Positions 8,092 to 15,254 of a stretch of DNA of 64,000 nt are shown here, in pieces. The position numbers and the translations under genes are program-made. The stretch is from G963667075 sp963667075. GTDB lineage: Bacteria; Pseudomonadota; Alphaproteobacteria; Micavibrionales; Micavibrionaceae. The first letter of the stretch is position 1, and every line of letters starts with the position of its first letter. The DNA lies in NCBI GenBank assembly GCA_963667075.1, contig OY762938.1, forward strand, positions 248,001 to 312,000. Reading direction: 5' to 3'. Below the pieces are notes generated by a model that searched no databases, had not been told where the DNA came from, and was given only the letters and a program-made list of their open reading frames with translations.

Positions 8092-10212
8092 ATGTTTAAC
8101 GTATATCGTAAAGAACTGGAATTTGCTGGCCAGAAGCTTGTGCTTGAAACAGGTAAAATTGCACGACAGGCCTCCGCCACAGTTATAGCCACGCTTGGTG
8201 AAACCTCTGTTATGTGTGCTGTCACAGCGGCAAAAAACATTGTAGAAGGACAGGACTTCTTTCCACTCTCTGTTTTCTATCAGGAAAAAGGTTATGCTGC
8301 AGGTAAAATTCCTGGCGGTTTCTTTAAGCGTGAAGCGCGTCCATCAGAACATGAAACACTCACATCCCGTTTGATCGACCGTCCCATTCGCCCTCTTTTC
8401 CCGAAAGGCTTCCTGAACGAAACACAGGTTATTTTGACAGTACTTTCCCACGACATGGAGAATGCACCTGACATCGTTGCTATGATCGGAGCTTCTGCGG
8501 CTCTTACCCTCTCCGGTCTGCCATTCTTTGGCCCTATTGCCGGTACGCGCGTTGGCTATAAAGATGGTGACTTTATTCTGAACCCAACACTACAGGAACA
8601 GGAAGACTCTGAACTGGACCTCGTCGTCGCTGGCACCAACGAGGGCGTTCTGATGGTTGAATCAGAAGCAAAAGAACTTGCTGAAGAAACAATGCTGGAT
8701 GCTGTTATGTTCGGCTGGAAAGGTATTCAGCCCGTTATTAACGCGATCATTGAGCTTGCAGAAATGTGCGCAAAAGATCCGTGGGAGCTTCAGGAAACAC
8801 CCGAAAATATTAAAACCATGGCAGCGGCCCTTAAAGAAAAATACGGAAAAGACGTATCAGAAGCCTATGCGATCACCGAAAAACAAGCCCGTCAGGACGC
8901 CGTTTCAGCGGCACGTGAAAAAGCAATTGCAGAATTCGTCGATCCAGAAAACGGCATCATCGACAGCATTGTGATCTCAAAATTCAAAGAGCTTGAATCT
9001 GCCGTAGTTCGTGGTGACATATTAAAGACAGGGCAACGCATTGATGGACGCGACACCAAAACGGTACGTCCTATTGTAGCAGAAGTCGCTATGGTACCAC
9101 GCGTTCACGGCTCTTCTCTGTTTACACGTGGGGAAACGCAGGCACTTGTCGTTACGACACTTGGCACAGGGCAAGACGAACAAATCATGGATGCGCTTGA
9201 AGGGGAATATAGACAACGCTTTATGCTTCACTATAACTTCCCGCCTTATTCTGTTGGCGAGGCCCGCCGCTTTGGACCACCAGGCCGCCGCGAAATTGGA
9301 CATGGCAAACTCGCATGGCGTGCAATTAATCCGCTTTTACCAAGTGCGGAAGACTTCCCATACACAATCCGTACGGTATCAGAAATTACAGAATCAAATG
9401 GCTCCTCTTCTATGGCAACCGTTTGTGGCACATCCTTGTCCCTTATGGATGCTGGCGTTCCTTTGAAAAAACCTGTCGCTGGTATTGCCATGGGCCTCAT
9501 CAAGGAAGGTGATGACTTTGCCGTTCTCACCGATATCCTTGGTGACGAAGATCATTTAGGCGATATGGACTTTAAAGTTGCCGGCACAAAAGACGGTATC
9601 ACCGCACTTCAAATGGACATCAAGATTACCTCCATTACGGAAGAAATCATGAAGATTGCCCTGGATCAAGCCAGAGATGGCCGTATCCATATTCTCGGTG
9701 AAATGAGCAAAGCCTTGACGGAATCCCGCGACGGTATTAGTGAAAACGCACCACAAATCGTTACCCTGACTATTCCGGTCGACAAAATTCGTGAGGTCAT
9801 CGGCACCGGCGGTAAAGTTATCCGCGAAATCGTTGATACAACAGGCGCAAAAATTGACATCGAAGATGATGGCACCGTTAAAGTCTCTGCCGTTAATCAA
9901 GAGTCAATTGAACAAGCCGTTAACATTATCAAAGGCATTACAGATGAGCCTGAAATCAATAAGATCTACAATGGTAAAGTCGTAAAGACTGTTGATTTCG
10001 GTTGCTTTGTCAACTTCATGCCAAACCGTGACGGCCTTGTTCACATTTCTGAGCTTGCCGATCACCGCGTAGCAAAAACAACCGACATCGTAAATGAAGG
10101 TGACGAAGTAAAAGTACAAGTCATCGGCACAGACGATCGCGGTAAAGTAAAACTTTCCATGAAACGCGTCGATCAGGAAACTGGTGAAGCGATTGAGAAA
10201 GATAAAGAATAA
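8092..10212 (+). CDS. pnp: polyribonucleotide nucleotidyltransferase (PNPase)
   Basis: Phosphorolytic 3'-5' exoribonuclease that forms the trimeric core of the RNA degradosome. The order is RNase PH domain 1 (from FNVYRKELEFAGQKL), an all-helical linker, RNase PH domain 2 (GTGQDEQIMDALEGEYRQRF ... PPGRREIGHGKLAWRA), a KH domain (VIGTGGKVIREIVDTTGA) and an S1 domain (GKVVKTVDFGCFVNFMPNRD). The length of 706 aa is normal. I start at ATG 8092, which gives the canonical MFNVYRKELEF and has AAAAGG about 11 nt upstream, rather than at the ORF-opening ATG 8050. No rpsO neighbour is present. A clear terminator follows. Confidence 0.97.
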   Translation: MFNVYRKELEFAGQKLVLETGKIARQASATVIATLGETSVMCAVTAAKNIVEGQDFFPLSVFYQEKGYAAGKIPGGFFKREARPSEHETLTSRLIDRPIRPLFPKGFLNETQVILTVLSHDMENAPDIVAMIGASAALTLSGLPFFGPIAGTRVGYKDGDFILNPTLQEQEDSELDLVVAGTNEGVLMVESEAKELAEETMLDAVMFGWKGIQPVINAIIELAEMCAKDPWELQETPENIKTMAAALKEKYGKDVSEAYAITEKQARQDAVSAAREKAIAEFVDPENGIIDSIVISKFKELESAVVRGDILKTGQRIDGRDTKTVRPIVAEVAMVPRVHGSSLFTRGETQALVVTTLGTGQDEQIMDALEGEYRQRFMLHYNFPPYSVGEARRFGPPGRREIGHGKLAWRAINPLLPSAEDFPYTIRTVSEITESNGSSSMATVCGTSLSLMDAGVPLKKPVAGIAMGLIKEGDDFAVLTDILGDEDHLGDMDFKVAGTKDGITALQMDIKITSITEEIMKIALDQARDGRIHILGEMSKALTESRDGISENAPQIVTLTIPVDKIREVIGTGGKVIREIVDTTGAKIDIEDDGTVKVSAVNQESIEQAVNIIKGITDEPEINKIYNGKVVKTVDFGCFVNFMPNRDGLVHISELADHRVAKTTDIVNEGDEVKVQVIGTDDRGKVKLSMKRVDQETGEAIEKDKE

Positions 10213-10241
10213 TAGGGCTTTGTCCTATAAACCGATAACAC

Positions 10242-10273
10242 AAAAAGGGACGCATAATGCGGCCCTTTTTTTT
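10242..10273 (+). terminator. Rho-independent terminator of pnp
   Basis: AAAAGGG-A-CGCAT and ATGCG-G-CCCTTTT form a long stem followed by eight or more T residues. It starts about 30 bp after the pnp stop. Confidence 0.9.
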
Positions 10274-10346
10274 ACAAGAAACACTACAATCATTTATAGC
10301 CAAATTTAAAGACACCAAGACGTTTTTTGATTCGTCATTTGAATAA

Positions 10347-10760
10347 TTAACGATACATATTGATAATTTGATCGATGGATTTTTCATGGTTGTATTCTCT
10401 GATTTTCTTAAGAGCGCCGAAGTCGCCTTCGATGGGATTGAGATCTGGTGAGTAAGGCGGCAAGCACAAAGCTCAAAGCCGCTTTCATCTACATAGATAA
10501 TGTGCTTGCCGCCTGAGGCGTACTTGTACCAGCGTTTCAAGAACTTGCGGCGAACTTTTTCATAACGTCTCGCCTCTTTGTAACGCCACGTTTTTTTTAC
10601 GCGTTATACCCATCCGCTTCAACGCTTTGGAAATGGTTGATGGATGAACCCCAAAATGATCCGCAAGCTCAATCAGCCGCGCATCATCCCGCGCCTTGAT
10701 CTCTTGCCTTAAAGCTTCCTCACAGACAAGACGATTACCCCGCGGACCCGGACGCCCCAC
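10347..10760 (-). pseudogene. decayed IS630-family transposase
   Basis: Three pieces of one transposase remain in order. The first (10760 down to about 10600) encodes GRPGPRGNRLVCEEALRQEI and VHPSTISKALKRMGITRKK, the helix-turn-helix half. A frame change in an A8 run (10591-10598) leads to WRYKEARRYEKVRRKF and GGKHIIYVDESGFE, which holds the first catalytic Asp. A large deletion and second frame change then join to LPPYSPDLNPIEGDFGALKK and the C-terminus ending MYR. The first 45 or so residues, the middle Asp region and both ends of the element are missing, so it cannot be active. The family call follows from the order HTH, YVDESGF, LPPYSPDLNPIE. Confidence 0.88.
10455..10514. repeat. 13-bp perfect inverted repeat at the transposase deletion joint
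   Basis: AGGCGGCAAGCAC (10455-10467) and GTGCTTGCCGCCT (10502-10514) are exact inverse copies separated by 34 bp. They flank the point where the IS630 remnant jumps from the YVDESGFE motif to the LPPYSPDLNPIE motif. Confidence 0.8.
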
Positions 10761-10865
10761 GCATGTCTGATAAATAACTCATACTTCATCTTAACATAGC
10801 TCATTATTTGTTCAAAGGACTATAGAGGCGCATAGAGAGAGACGTAATCAGCGTAGAGATAGAAA

Positions 10866-10894
10866 TTGACATATTATAGCCCCTACTATATAAA
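10866..10894 (+). promoter_or_regulatory. near-consensus sigma70 promoter for the small ORF at 10938
   Basis: TTGACA (10866-10871), exactly 17 bp, TATAAA (10889-10894). Predicted start near 10901, leaving a leader of about 37 nt that ends in AGAGAGGAG before the ATG. It is the best-looking promoter seen in the window. Confidence 0.75.
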
Positions 10895-10937
10895 ATGATC
10901 ATGGATTTATGCGCTGTATTAGAGAGAGGAGTTTCTT

Positions 10938-11144
10938 ATGACAGGTAATTTTAAACATACAAAAAATGTTGGTCTTGCTGAGATGGAGGCACTTAAGCTT
11001 GAATGGTCTGTCACCAATGATGATAATCATCAATTCGGGTCTGTGTTGCCCGGGAACGGAAAGTCTTTCACCGTAGAAGAGAAACAGGAATTAGCGGCAG
11101 CTCGTTTATTTGGTGTTTATGAGCGTATGCCCAAGGTCTCTTAA
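10938..11144 (+). CDS. small orphan protein, 68 aa
   Basis: Short acidic, soluble protein (MTGNFKHTKNVGLAEMEALK ... ARLFGVYERMPKVS) with no recognised domain. Support comes from context: a near-consensus promoter at 10866, a strong SD (AGAGAGGAG, 7 nt spacing) and termination before a palindrome-rich stretch. There are no cysteines or membrane segments. It lies between an IS630 remnant and repeat copy A, so it may be an acquired or lineage-specific gene. Function unknown. Confidence 0.65.
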   Translation: MTGNFKHTKNVGLAEMEALKLEWSVTNDDNHQFGSVLPGNGKSFTVEEKQELAAARLFGVYERMPKVS

Positions 11145-11205
11145 TACCGTTTCCTCATCATTTTATGTCGCATAAGCTATAATTCGGGATCTATCGGCAT
11201 GAATT

Positions 11206-11254
11206 GCAAACACCGATGAATCCCGTGTCAGGCACGGGATTGCGGTGTGTGCGT
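11206..11254. repeat. strong GC-rich hairpin
   Basis: AATCCCGTG (11219-11227) pairs perfectly with CACGGGATT (11233-11241) around TCAGG. The stem extends imperfectly through ACACCG/CGGTGT and GC/GC to 11206-11251. It has no T-run, so it is not a standard terminator. It lies just after the 68-aa gene. Confidence 0.7.
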
Positions 11255-11281
11255 TATAATCGGTATTTACGGTGCGAGCTC

Positions 11282-11422
11282 TTAAGATACTGCCGTGGTC
11301 ATGCCCGGGGCCAGAATCATGATCATCTGGCGGCCTTCAAGCTTTGGCTGGAGCTCTGCTTTGCTGACGTCAGACAGATCGTCTTTCATCCGTTTTAACA
11401 GTGCCATGCCCAAAGGTTTCAT
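11282..11422 (-). CDS. possible 46-aa ORF or gene remnant
   Basis: Minus-strand ATG at 11422 to TAA at 11282: begins MKPLGMALLKRMKDDLSDVS and ends ILAPGMTTAVS. The amino-acid mix looks protein-like and the local base composition is richer in GC than the flanks. No SD is seen and no family is recognised. It may be the tail of a lost gene. Confidence 0.25.
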   Translation of the reverse strand: MKPLGMALLKRMKDDLSDVSKAELQPKLEGRQMIMILAPGMTTAVS

Positions 11423-11438
11423 GGGCAACTGAACGTAG

Positions 11439-11470
11439 AAATAAAATGATTTTATTGAATCATTTTATTT
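11439..11470. repeat. 13-bp perfect AT-rich palindrome
   Basis: AAATAAAATGATT (11439-11451) and AATCATTTTATTT (11458-11470) are exact inverse copies with a 6-nt loop. It abuts the left end of repeat copy A and lies in the gap between two convergent genes. Confidence 0.75.
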
Positions 11471-11480
11471 TGCATAAACA

Positions 11481-11632
11481 ATATAGTCGTTTAGAAGACG
11501 AATCAACGCACGGCGTCATACCGGACACCGATCCGGCATCCAGTCAAATAATGTGCACGGCATAGGCCGTGCTCTTTATTCTGGAGTCACGCTGTTTATG
11601 TTCGGCCTAAAAGGCCTCTCTCGCGGGCATGA
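11481..11632. repeat. dispersed MITE-like repeat, copy A
   Basis: 152 bases matching 17943-18094 without gaps and with 9 mismatches counted by eye (about 94% identity). It opens with ATATAGTCGTTTAGAAG and holds the near-palindromes ATACCGGACACCGATCCGG and GCACGGCATAGGCCGTGC, a GGCCTAAAAGGCC mini-palindrome, and ends CGCGGGCATGA. The right terminal part seen in copy B is missing here. It lies between two convergent genes. Confidence 0.85.
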
Positions 11633-11798
11633 ATCTTTTAAAAACAATGAGAATAGATCCCCGCTGATATAGAGAAAGCACGGCACATAGTAACAGCGCC
11701 TTCGAAATGTGTTTATATGTGTTAACGCACCGACACAAAAACAAAAGCTGTTATTCACCTTTTTTGCCAACGGCCTTATAGCAAAAAGCGATCAAATA

Positions 11799-12347
11799 TC
11801 AGCCCACACGGGCTCTTTCTATGGCTTTTCTGAAAGCTATCGGGTTTTCGATAGGCGGCAAAACAACTTCACCAACGCCCATACCACGAACGACAACACG
11901 GCCATAGCCGAAAAGACGGCCCATAATACCTTGAAGGACGTTAACGCCTTCAATCCGGTCTATGCTCATCTCCCCCACATAACGAGCCACGAGACCGCGT
12001 TTGTATATAAGCCGGGATGTTGTAATAGCGATCTCTGTTGTTGCTTTTGTTACCATAAGCTGACCAAAACGAAGAAAACCCATCAAAAACATAAACACAG
12101 CAATCAGCTTAACCCCGGGATGCAATGCCTGGACAGACGTAATCCATCCCGCATCCGGGCCGACATTATAAGAGCTCAAAGAAATAACCCCCAATGATTG
12201 GACAAGCAGCGCCCCTATAATAATGATAATACAAAGCAACGTACCCCATACAATATTAGAAATCGCAATTGCACTGTACATCCAATGAAAATTTCCGACG
12301 TGGACAAGTTCTTCATCCGGCGCCAAAGACTGCTGAACATATAACAT
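11799..12347 (-). CDS. membrane-anchored bacterial PH-domain protein
   Basis: 182 aa. The N-terminal half carries two hydrophobic segments (about residues 25-52, IVWGTLLCIIIIIGALLV, and about 78-95, LIAVFMFLMGFLRF). The C-terminal half is a bPH2 (DUF304, YdbT-like) domain: TEIAITTSRLIYKRGLVAR, EMSIDRIEGVNVLQGIMGRL and GYGRVVVRG. Such proteins sit in the inner membrane with the PH fold in the cytosol; no activity is established for this group. GAGGA precedes the ATG. It lies 22 bp after the phosphofructokinase gene and is probably co-transcribed with it. Confidence 0.85.
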   Translation of the reverse strand: MLYVQQSLAPDEELVHVGNFHWMYSAIAISNIVWGTLLCIIIIIGALLVQSLGVISLSSYNVGPDAGWITSVQALHPGVKLIAVFMFLMGFLRFGQLMVTKATTEIAITTSRLIYKRGLVARYVGEMSIDRIEGVNVLQGIMGRLFGYGRVVVRGMGVGEVVLPPIENPIAFRKAIERARVG

Positions 12348-12369
12348 TATACTTGTATCCTCTTCTTCT

Positions 12370-13449
12370 TTACGAATCCCCTAGGGATATACCTAATGCT
12401 CTGGCTGTGTGAAGCAAAGGATCATCAAGCTCCACCTTCTTGTACGCTGCTATGGCGTCTTCAATTGCTACATCAACCACTTGCCTGTTTTTCCAGGCGA
12501 CCATACGGTCAAATTTGCCTTCTGCAATAAGATCAACGGCACGCACACCAAATACAGATGCCAAAAGACGGTCATTATAAGTTGGAGGGCTGCCACGTTG
12601 AACATGTCCTAACACAGTCACCCGCGTTTCACAGCCGGTCTCCTGTGCGAGTTTTGTGCTCAAATACTGCCCAATACCACCATAGCGTCTTTCGCCATCA
12701 GCATATTCAACTTCAACCCGTTCGCCGGATGGTGTTTTCACTGCTTCAGAAACCACAATGAGCGCAAAATTTCGCCCTCCCTCTTTGAGGGATTTTATTT
12801 TTTTTGCAACACTTTCAATAGTATAGGGGATTTCAGGCACCAAAATAACATCCGCGCCACCTGCAATTCCGGCAGATAGCGCAATATGTCCGGCATCACG
12901 CCCCATAACCTCCAGAATCATCACGCGGTCATGGCTGGCCGCTGTGGGTTGCAGGCGATCCAGTGTTTCAACAGCGACGGAAACCGCTGTATCAAAGCCG
13001 ATAGATGTTTCCGTCTCGCCAATATCATTGTCAATGGTTTTAGGAATACCCACCATTTTTATGCCGCCTTTTTGAGCGAGCTTTCGTAAAATAGCGAAAC
13101 TGCCATCACCCCCAATACCGATAACCGCATCCAGATTCATCTTCTTAAATCCGTTTATGATCTCATCGGTCCGATCTTTTACTGAGCCATCGGGCATAGG
13201 GTACGAAAAAGGATTCCCCTTGTTTGTCGTGCCCAGAATAGTGCCCCCCATCCTTAAGACACGGCTATCCAATTCAACAGAATCCAGCAGCTTGTATTGA
13301 GGGGGTTCTACGAGTAATCCTGCGGTACCATTACGAATACCGTACGTCTTCCAGCCAAGAATCTCTGCACGGCGAACGGCAGCTCTAATCGCTGCATTAA
13401 GACCGGCACAATCACCTCCACTGGTTAAAATTCCAATATTTTTTGTCAT
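12370..13449 (-). CDS. pfkA: 6-phosphofructokinase, phosphoryl donor ambiguous (ATP or PPi)
   Basis: Phosphorylates fructose-6-phosphate at the committed step of glycolysis. The start is ATG 13449 (MTKNIGILTSGGDCAGLNAA), not the ORF opening 26 codons upstream. Visible motifs are the GILTSGGD nucleotide loop, GGDGS (113-117), PKTIDND (136-142, catalytic Asp140), the substrate loop around MGRDAGHIAL, and GHVQRG. The position equivalent to E. coli residue 104 is Gly, as in ATP enzymes, while the position equivalent to residue 124 is Lys (Lys137), as in PPi enzymes. This G/K combination is known from actinobacterial and mixed-substrate enzymes, so the donor cannot be named. The 359-aa length fits the short single-domain form. 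Confidence 0.92.
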   Translation of the reverse strand: MTKNIGILTSGGDCAGLNAAIRAAVRRAEILGWKTYGIRNGTAGLLVEPPQYKLLDSVELDSRVLRMGGTILGTTNKGNPFSYPMPDGSVKDRTDEIINGFKKMNLDAVIGIGGDGSFAILRKLAQKGGIKMVGIPKTIDNDIGETETSIGFDTAVSVAVETLDRLQPTAASHDRVMILEVMGRDAGHIALSAGIAGGADVILVPEIPYTIESVAKKIKSLKEGGRNFALIVVSEAVKTPSGERVEVEYADGERRYGGIGQYLSTKLAQETGCETRVTVLGHVQRGSPPTYNDRLLASVFGVRAVDLIAEGKFDRMVAWKNRQVVDVAIEDAIAAYKKVELDDPLLHTARALGISLGDS

Positions 13450-13620
13450 TTTCTTAAACTTTTGCCCTATTTTTAAAAAATGGATTCGGGATACTTCACT
13501 TTTAAACGATTTAAATCCTTTTGCCAAAGTTAAAAAGAAAAGAAATCTGCCTTATCAAAAAGAAAAGGATGTGCTATAACCTCCGCTTCAAGTAACAGAC
13601 TTTAAGAAGAATTGAACCCT

Positions 13621-13824
13621 ATGGAAGATGATGAAGAAGCTCTGCGGGAAAAGCTCGTGGAACTTAAGCAGGAACATAAAGATTTAAATGACGTAATTGA
13701 CCGCATGATGGAAAGTCAACCTGTTGATTTTCTGCAGGTAACGCGCCTGAAAAAGCGCAAACTGATTCTTAAGGACATGATCAAGAAGATTGAAAGCAAT
13801 CTTCTTCCTGACATCATCGCATAA
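13621..13824 (+). CDS. YdcH-like DUF465 family protein
   Basis: 67-aa, all-helical, highly charged protein (MEDDEEALREKLVELKQEHK ... RLKKRKLILKDMIKKIESNL). It fits the DUF465/YdcH family of small coiled-coil proteins, whose role is not established. I use the ATG at 13621 with AAGAAGA upstream; a TTG at 13612 is the only in-frame alternative nearby. It lies 31 bp before purE, a neighbourhood common in alphaproteobacteria, and the two are probably co-transcribed. Confidence 0.85.
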   Translation: MEDDEEALREKLVELKQEHKDLNDVIDRMMESQPVDFLQVTRLKKRKLILKDMIKKIESNLLPDIIA

Positions 13825-13855
13825 TCAATAACTTTTAAACAGGTATCCAGAAAAC

Positions 13856-14353
13856 ATGAGCCACACGCAACCATCGCCCCTCGTTGGGGTCATTATGGGA
13901 TCACAATCTGACTGGGACACCATGAGACACGGTGTTGATATTCTTAAAACCCTTGGCGTACCACATGAGGTGCGTATCGTGTCAGCGCACCGCACACCGG
14001 ACAGATTATGCACCTATGCCAAGACAGCAAAAGAACGTGGCTTGACTGTTATTATTGCCGGCGCAGGCGGTGCCGCTCATCTGCCTGGCATGACCGCCAG
14101 CATGACCCCTCTCCCCGTATTTGGAGTCCCTATTGAAAGCAAAGCCCTAAAAGGCATGGACAGCCTGCTCTCCATCGCACAAATGCCAGGAGGTATCCCC
14201 GTTGGCACACTTGCCATTGGAAAGGCAGGTGCCATAAACGCAGCATTGCTCGCTACCTCGGTTATTGCGTTAAGTGATGATAAAATCGCACGAGCCCTTG
14301 AAGACTGGCGGGAAAAACAAACTGGCAACGTTGCAGAAGAGCCTTCAGATTAA
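13856..14353 (+). CDS. purE: N5-carboxyaminoimidazole ribonucleotide mutase, class I PurE
   Basis: Converts N5-CAIR to CAIR in de novo purine synthesis. Family motifs: GVIMGSQSDWDTM at the N-terminus, VSAHRTPDRL (active-site His), IIAGAGGAAHLPGM and the C-terminal MPGGIPVGTLAIGKAGA. The 165-aa length is normal. It works with PurK, encoded about 900 bp downstream; a convergent HAD gene is wedged between them, so the usual purEK operon is interrupted. The last 4 bp overlap the 3' end of that HAD gene. Confidence 0.96.
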   Translation: MSHTQPSPLVGVIMGSQSDWDTMRHGVDILKTLGVPHEVRIVSAHRTPDRLCTYAKTAKERGLTVIIAGAGGAAHLPGMTASMTPLPVFGVPIESKALKGMDSLLSIAQMPGGIPVGTLAIGKAGAINAALLATSVIALSDDKIARALEDWREKQTGNVAEEPSD

Positions 14354-15138
14354 AAACGAGGCCTGTACTGACCGTTAAAGATGCCTTCCTTTTCACTGAT
14401 AAAGGCCCGACTAAATGTATTCAGGCAAGGAAAAGAGGCCTCTATGGCTGAGGTCTTTATTTTATTATCTCTGTTATGGCCAGAGCGTTTAATCCATACG
14501 GTCCGCCATTCTCTTTCCCTCGGGATAATCAGATTCCCGACACTATCATCAACAAAAGCGATCTCTTTTCCCTTTAAACCAAGCTGCTCTTCCACATAGA
14601 TAAAGGGCTCATGATGGATATCCTTCATATATTGGGTTCCGAATTCTTCCGCCCCAAACACCGTACGGCTCACTTTTGCGCCATTTACACCATTGAATCG
14701 ACTTGCCAGCCCTATCCTTTGCAGAAATGGGCTGATGAATTCACCAGCAGACGCATGAGACAAAATTGCCACCATTTTGACGGAATCTGACACGTCATTG
14801 AAGTGAGATGTTAACGTTTTTGCGTGCTCAAAAAAATGAGCATGGTGGGTTTCAAGTGCACCAAAAAGGTATTTGTGATACAGCCTGTGCATCTCATCAG
14901 TTGGAATCCCCAAGGCCCTGTGTGCATACTCAGTCTGATTATTAAACGCACTGTAGGATTCAGCCGCAATGGCTCTTCGTGCTTTTTTCGGCAGCACAAT
15001 AGGAGACAAATCTTTAATCGCTCTGGCAGCGGCCTCAAGCGTCAGATTATAGAATGTTTTCCCTCCCAGAGAATCATAACGATAAAAAACACCATCAAAA
15101 TCAAAGACTACAGCTTTAACAGACTCTTTATTCTTCAT
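14350..15138 (-). CDS. HAD-superfamily hydrolase
   Basis: 262 aa. Motif I is VVFDFDGVFYRYD, with the nucleophile Asp and the +2 Asp. A helical cap region follows (residues about 30-110). Motif II is probably the Ser in AILSHAS, motif III the Lys near GAKVSRT, and motif IV IAFVDDSVGN. The overall pattern resembles the pyrimidine 5'-nucleotidase branch of the HADs, but the substrate cannot be deduced. It sits on the opposite strand between purE and purK and overlaps purE tail to tail by 4 bp. Confidence 0.8.
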   Translation of the reverse strand: MKNKESVKAVVFDFDGVFYRYDSLGGKTFYNLTLEAAARAIKDLSPIVLPKKARRAIAAESYSAFNNQTEYAHRALGIPTDEMHRLYHKYLFGALETHHAHFFEHAKTLTSHFNDVSDSVKMVAILSHASAGEFISPFLQRIGLASRFNGVNGAKVSRTVFGAEEFGTQYMKDIHHEPFIYVEEQLGLKGKEIAFVDDSVGNLIIPREREWRTVWIKRSGHNRDNKIKTSAIEASFPCLNTFSRAFISEKEGIFNGQYRPRF

Positions 15139-15254
15139 TATTTCTTATCCTGTTTCGGCAAAAAAGTAGATAAACTTTGTATATATGTAAAGAAAAAAAT
15201 CGTAAAGGTCTCTATGTTGTTTTCTAACGAAAACGAATGTGCTAAAAATGGCTC

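Noticed and set aside
11576..11770. 64-codon minus ORF covering the end of repeat copy A
   Set aside because: Part of it is the non-coding repeat; it has no SD and is not conserved in frame around copy B.
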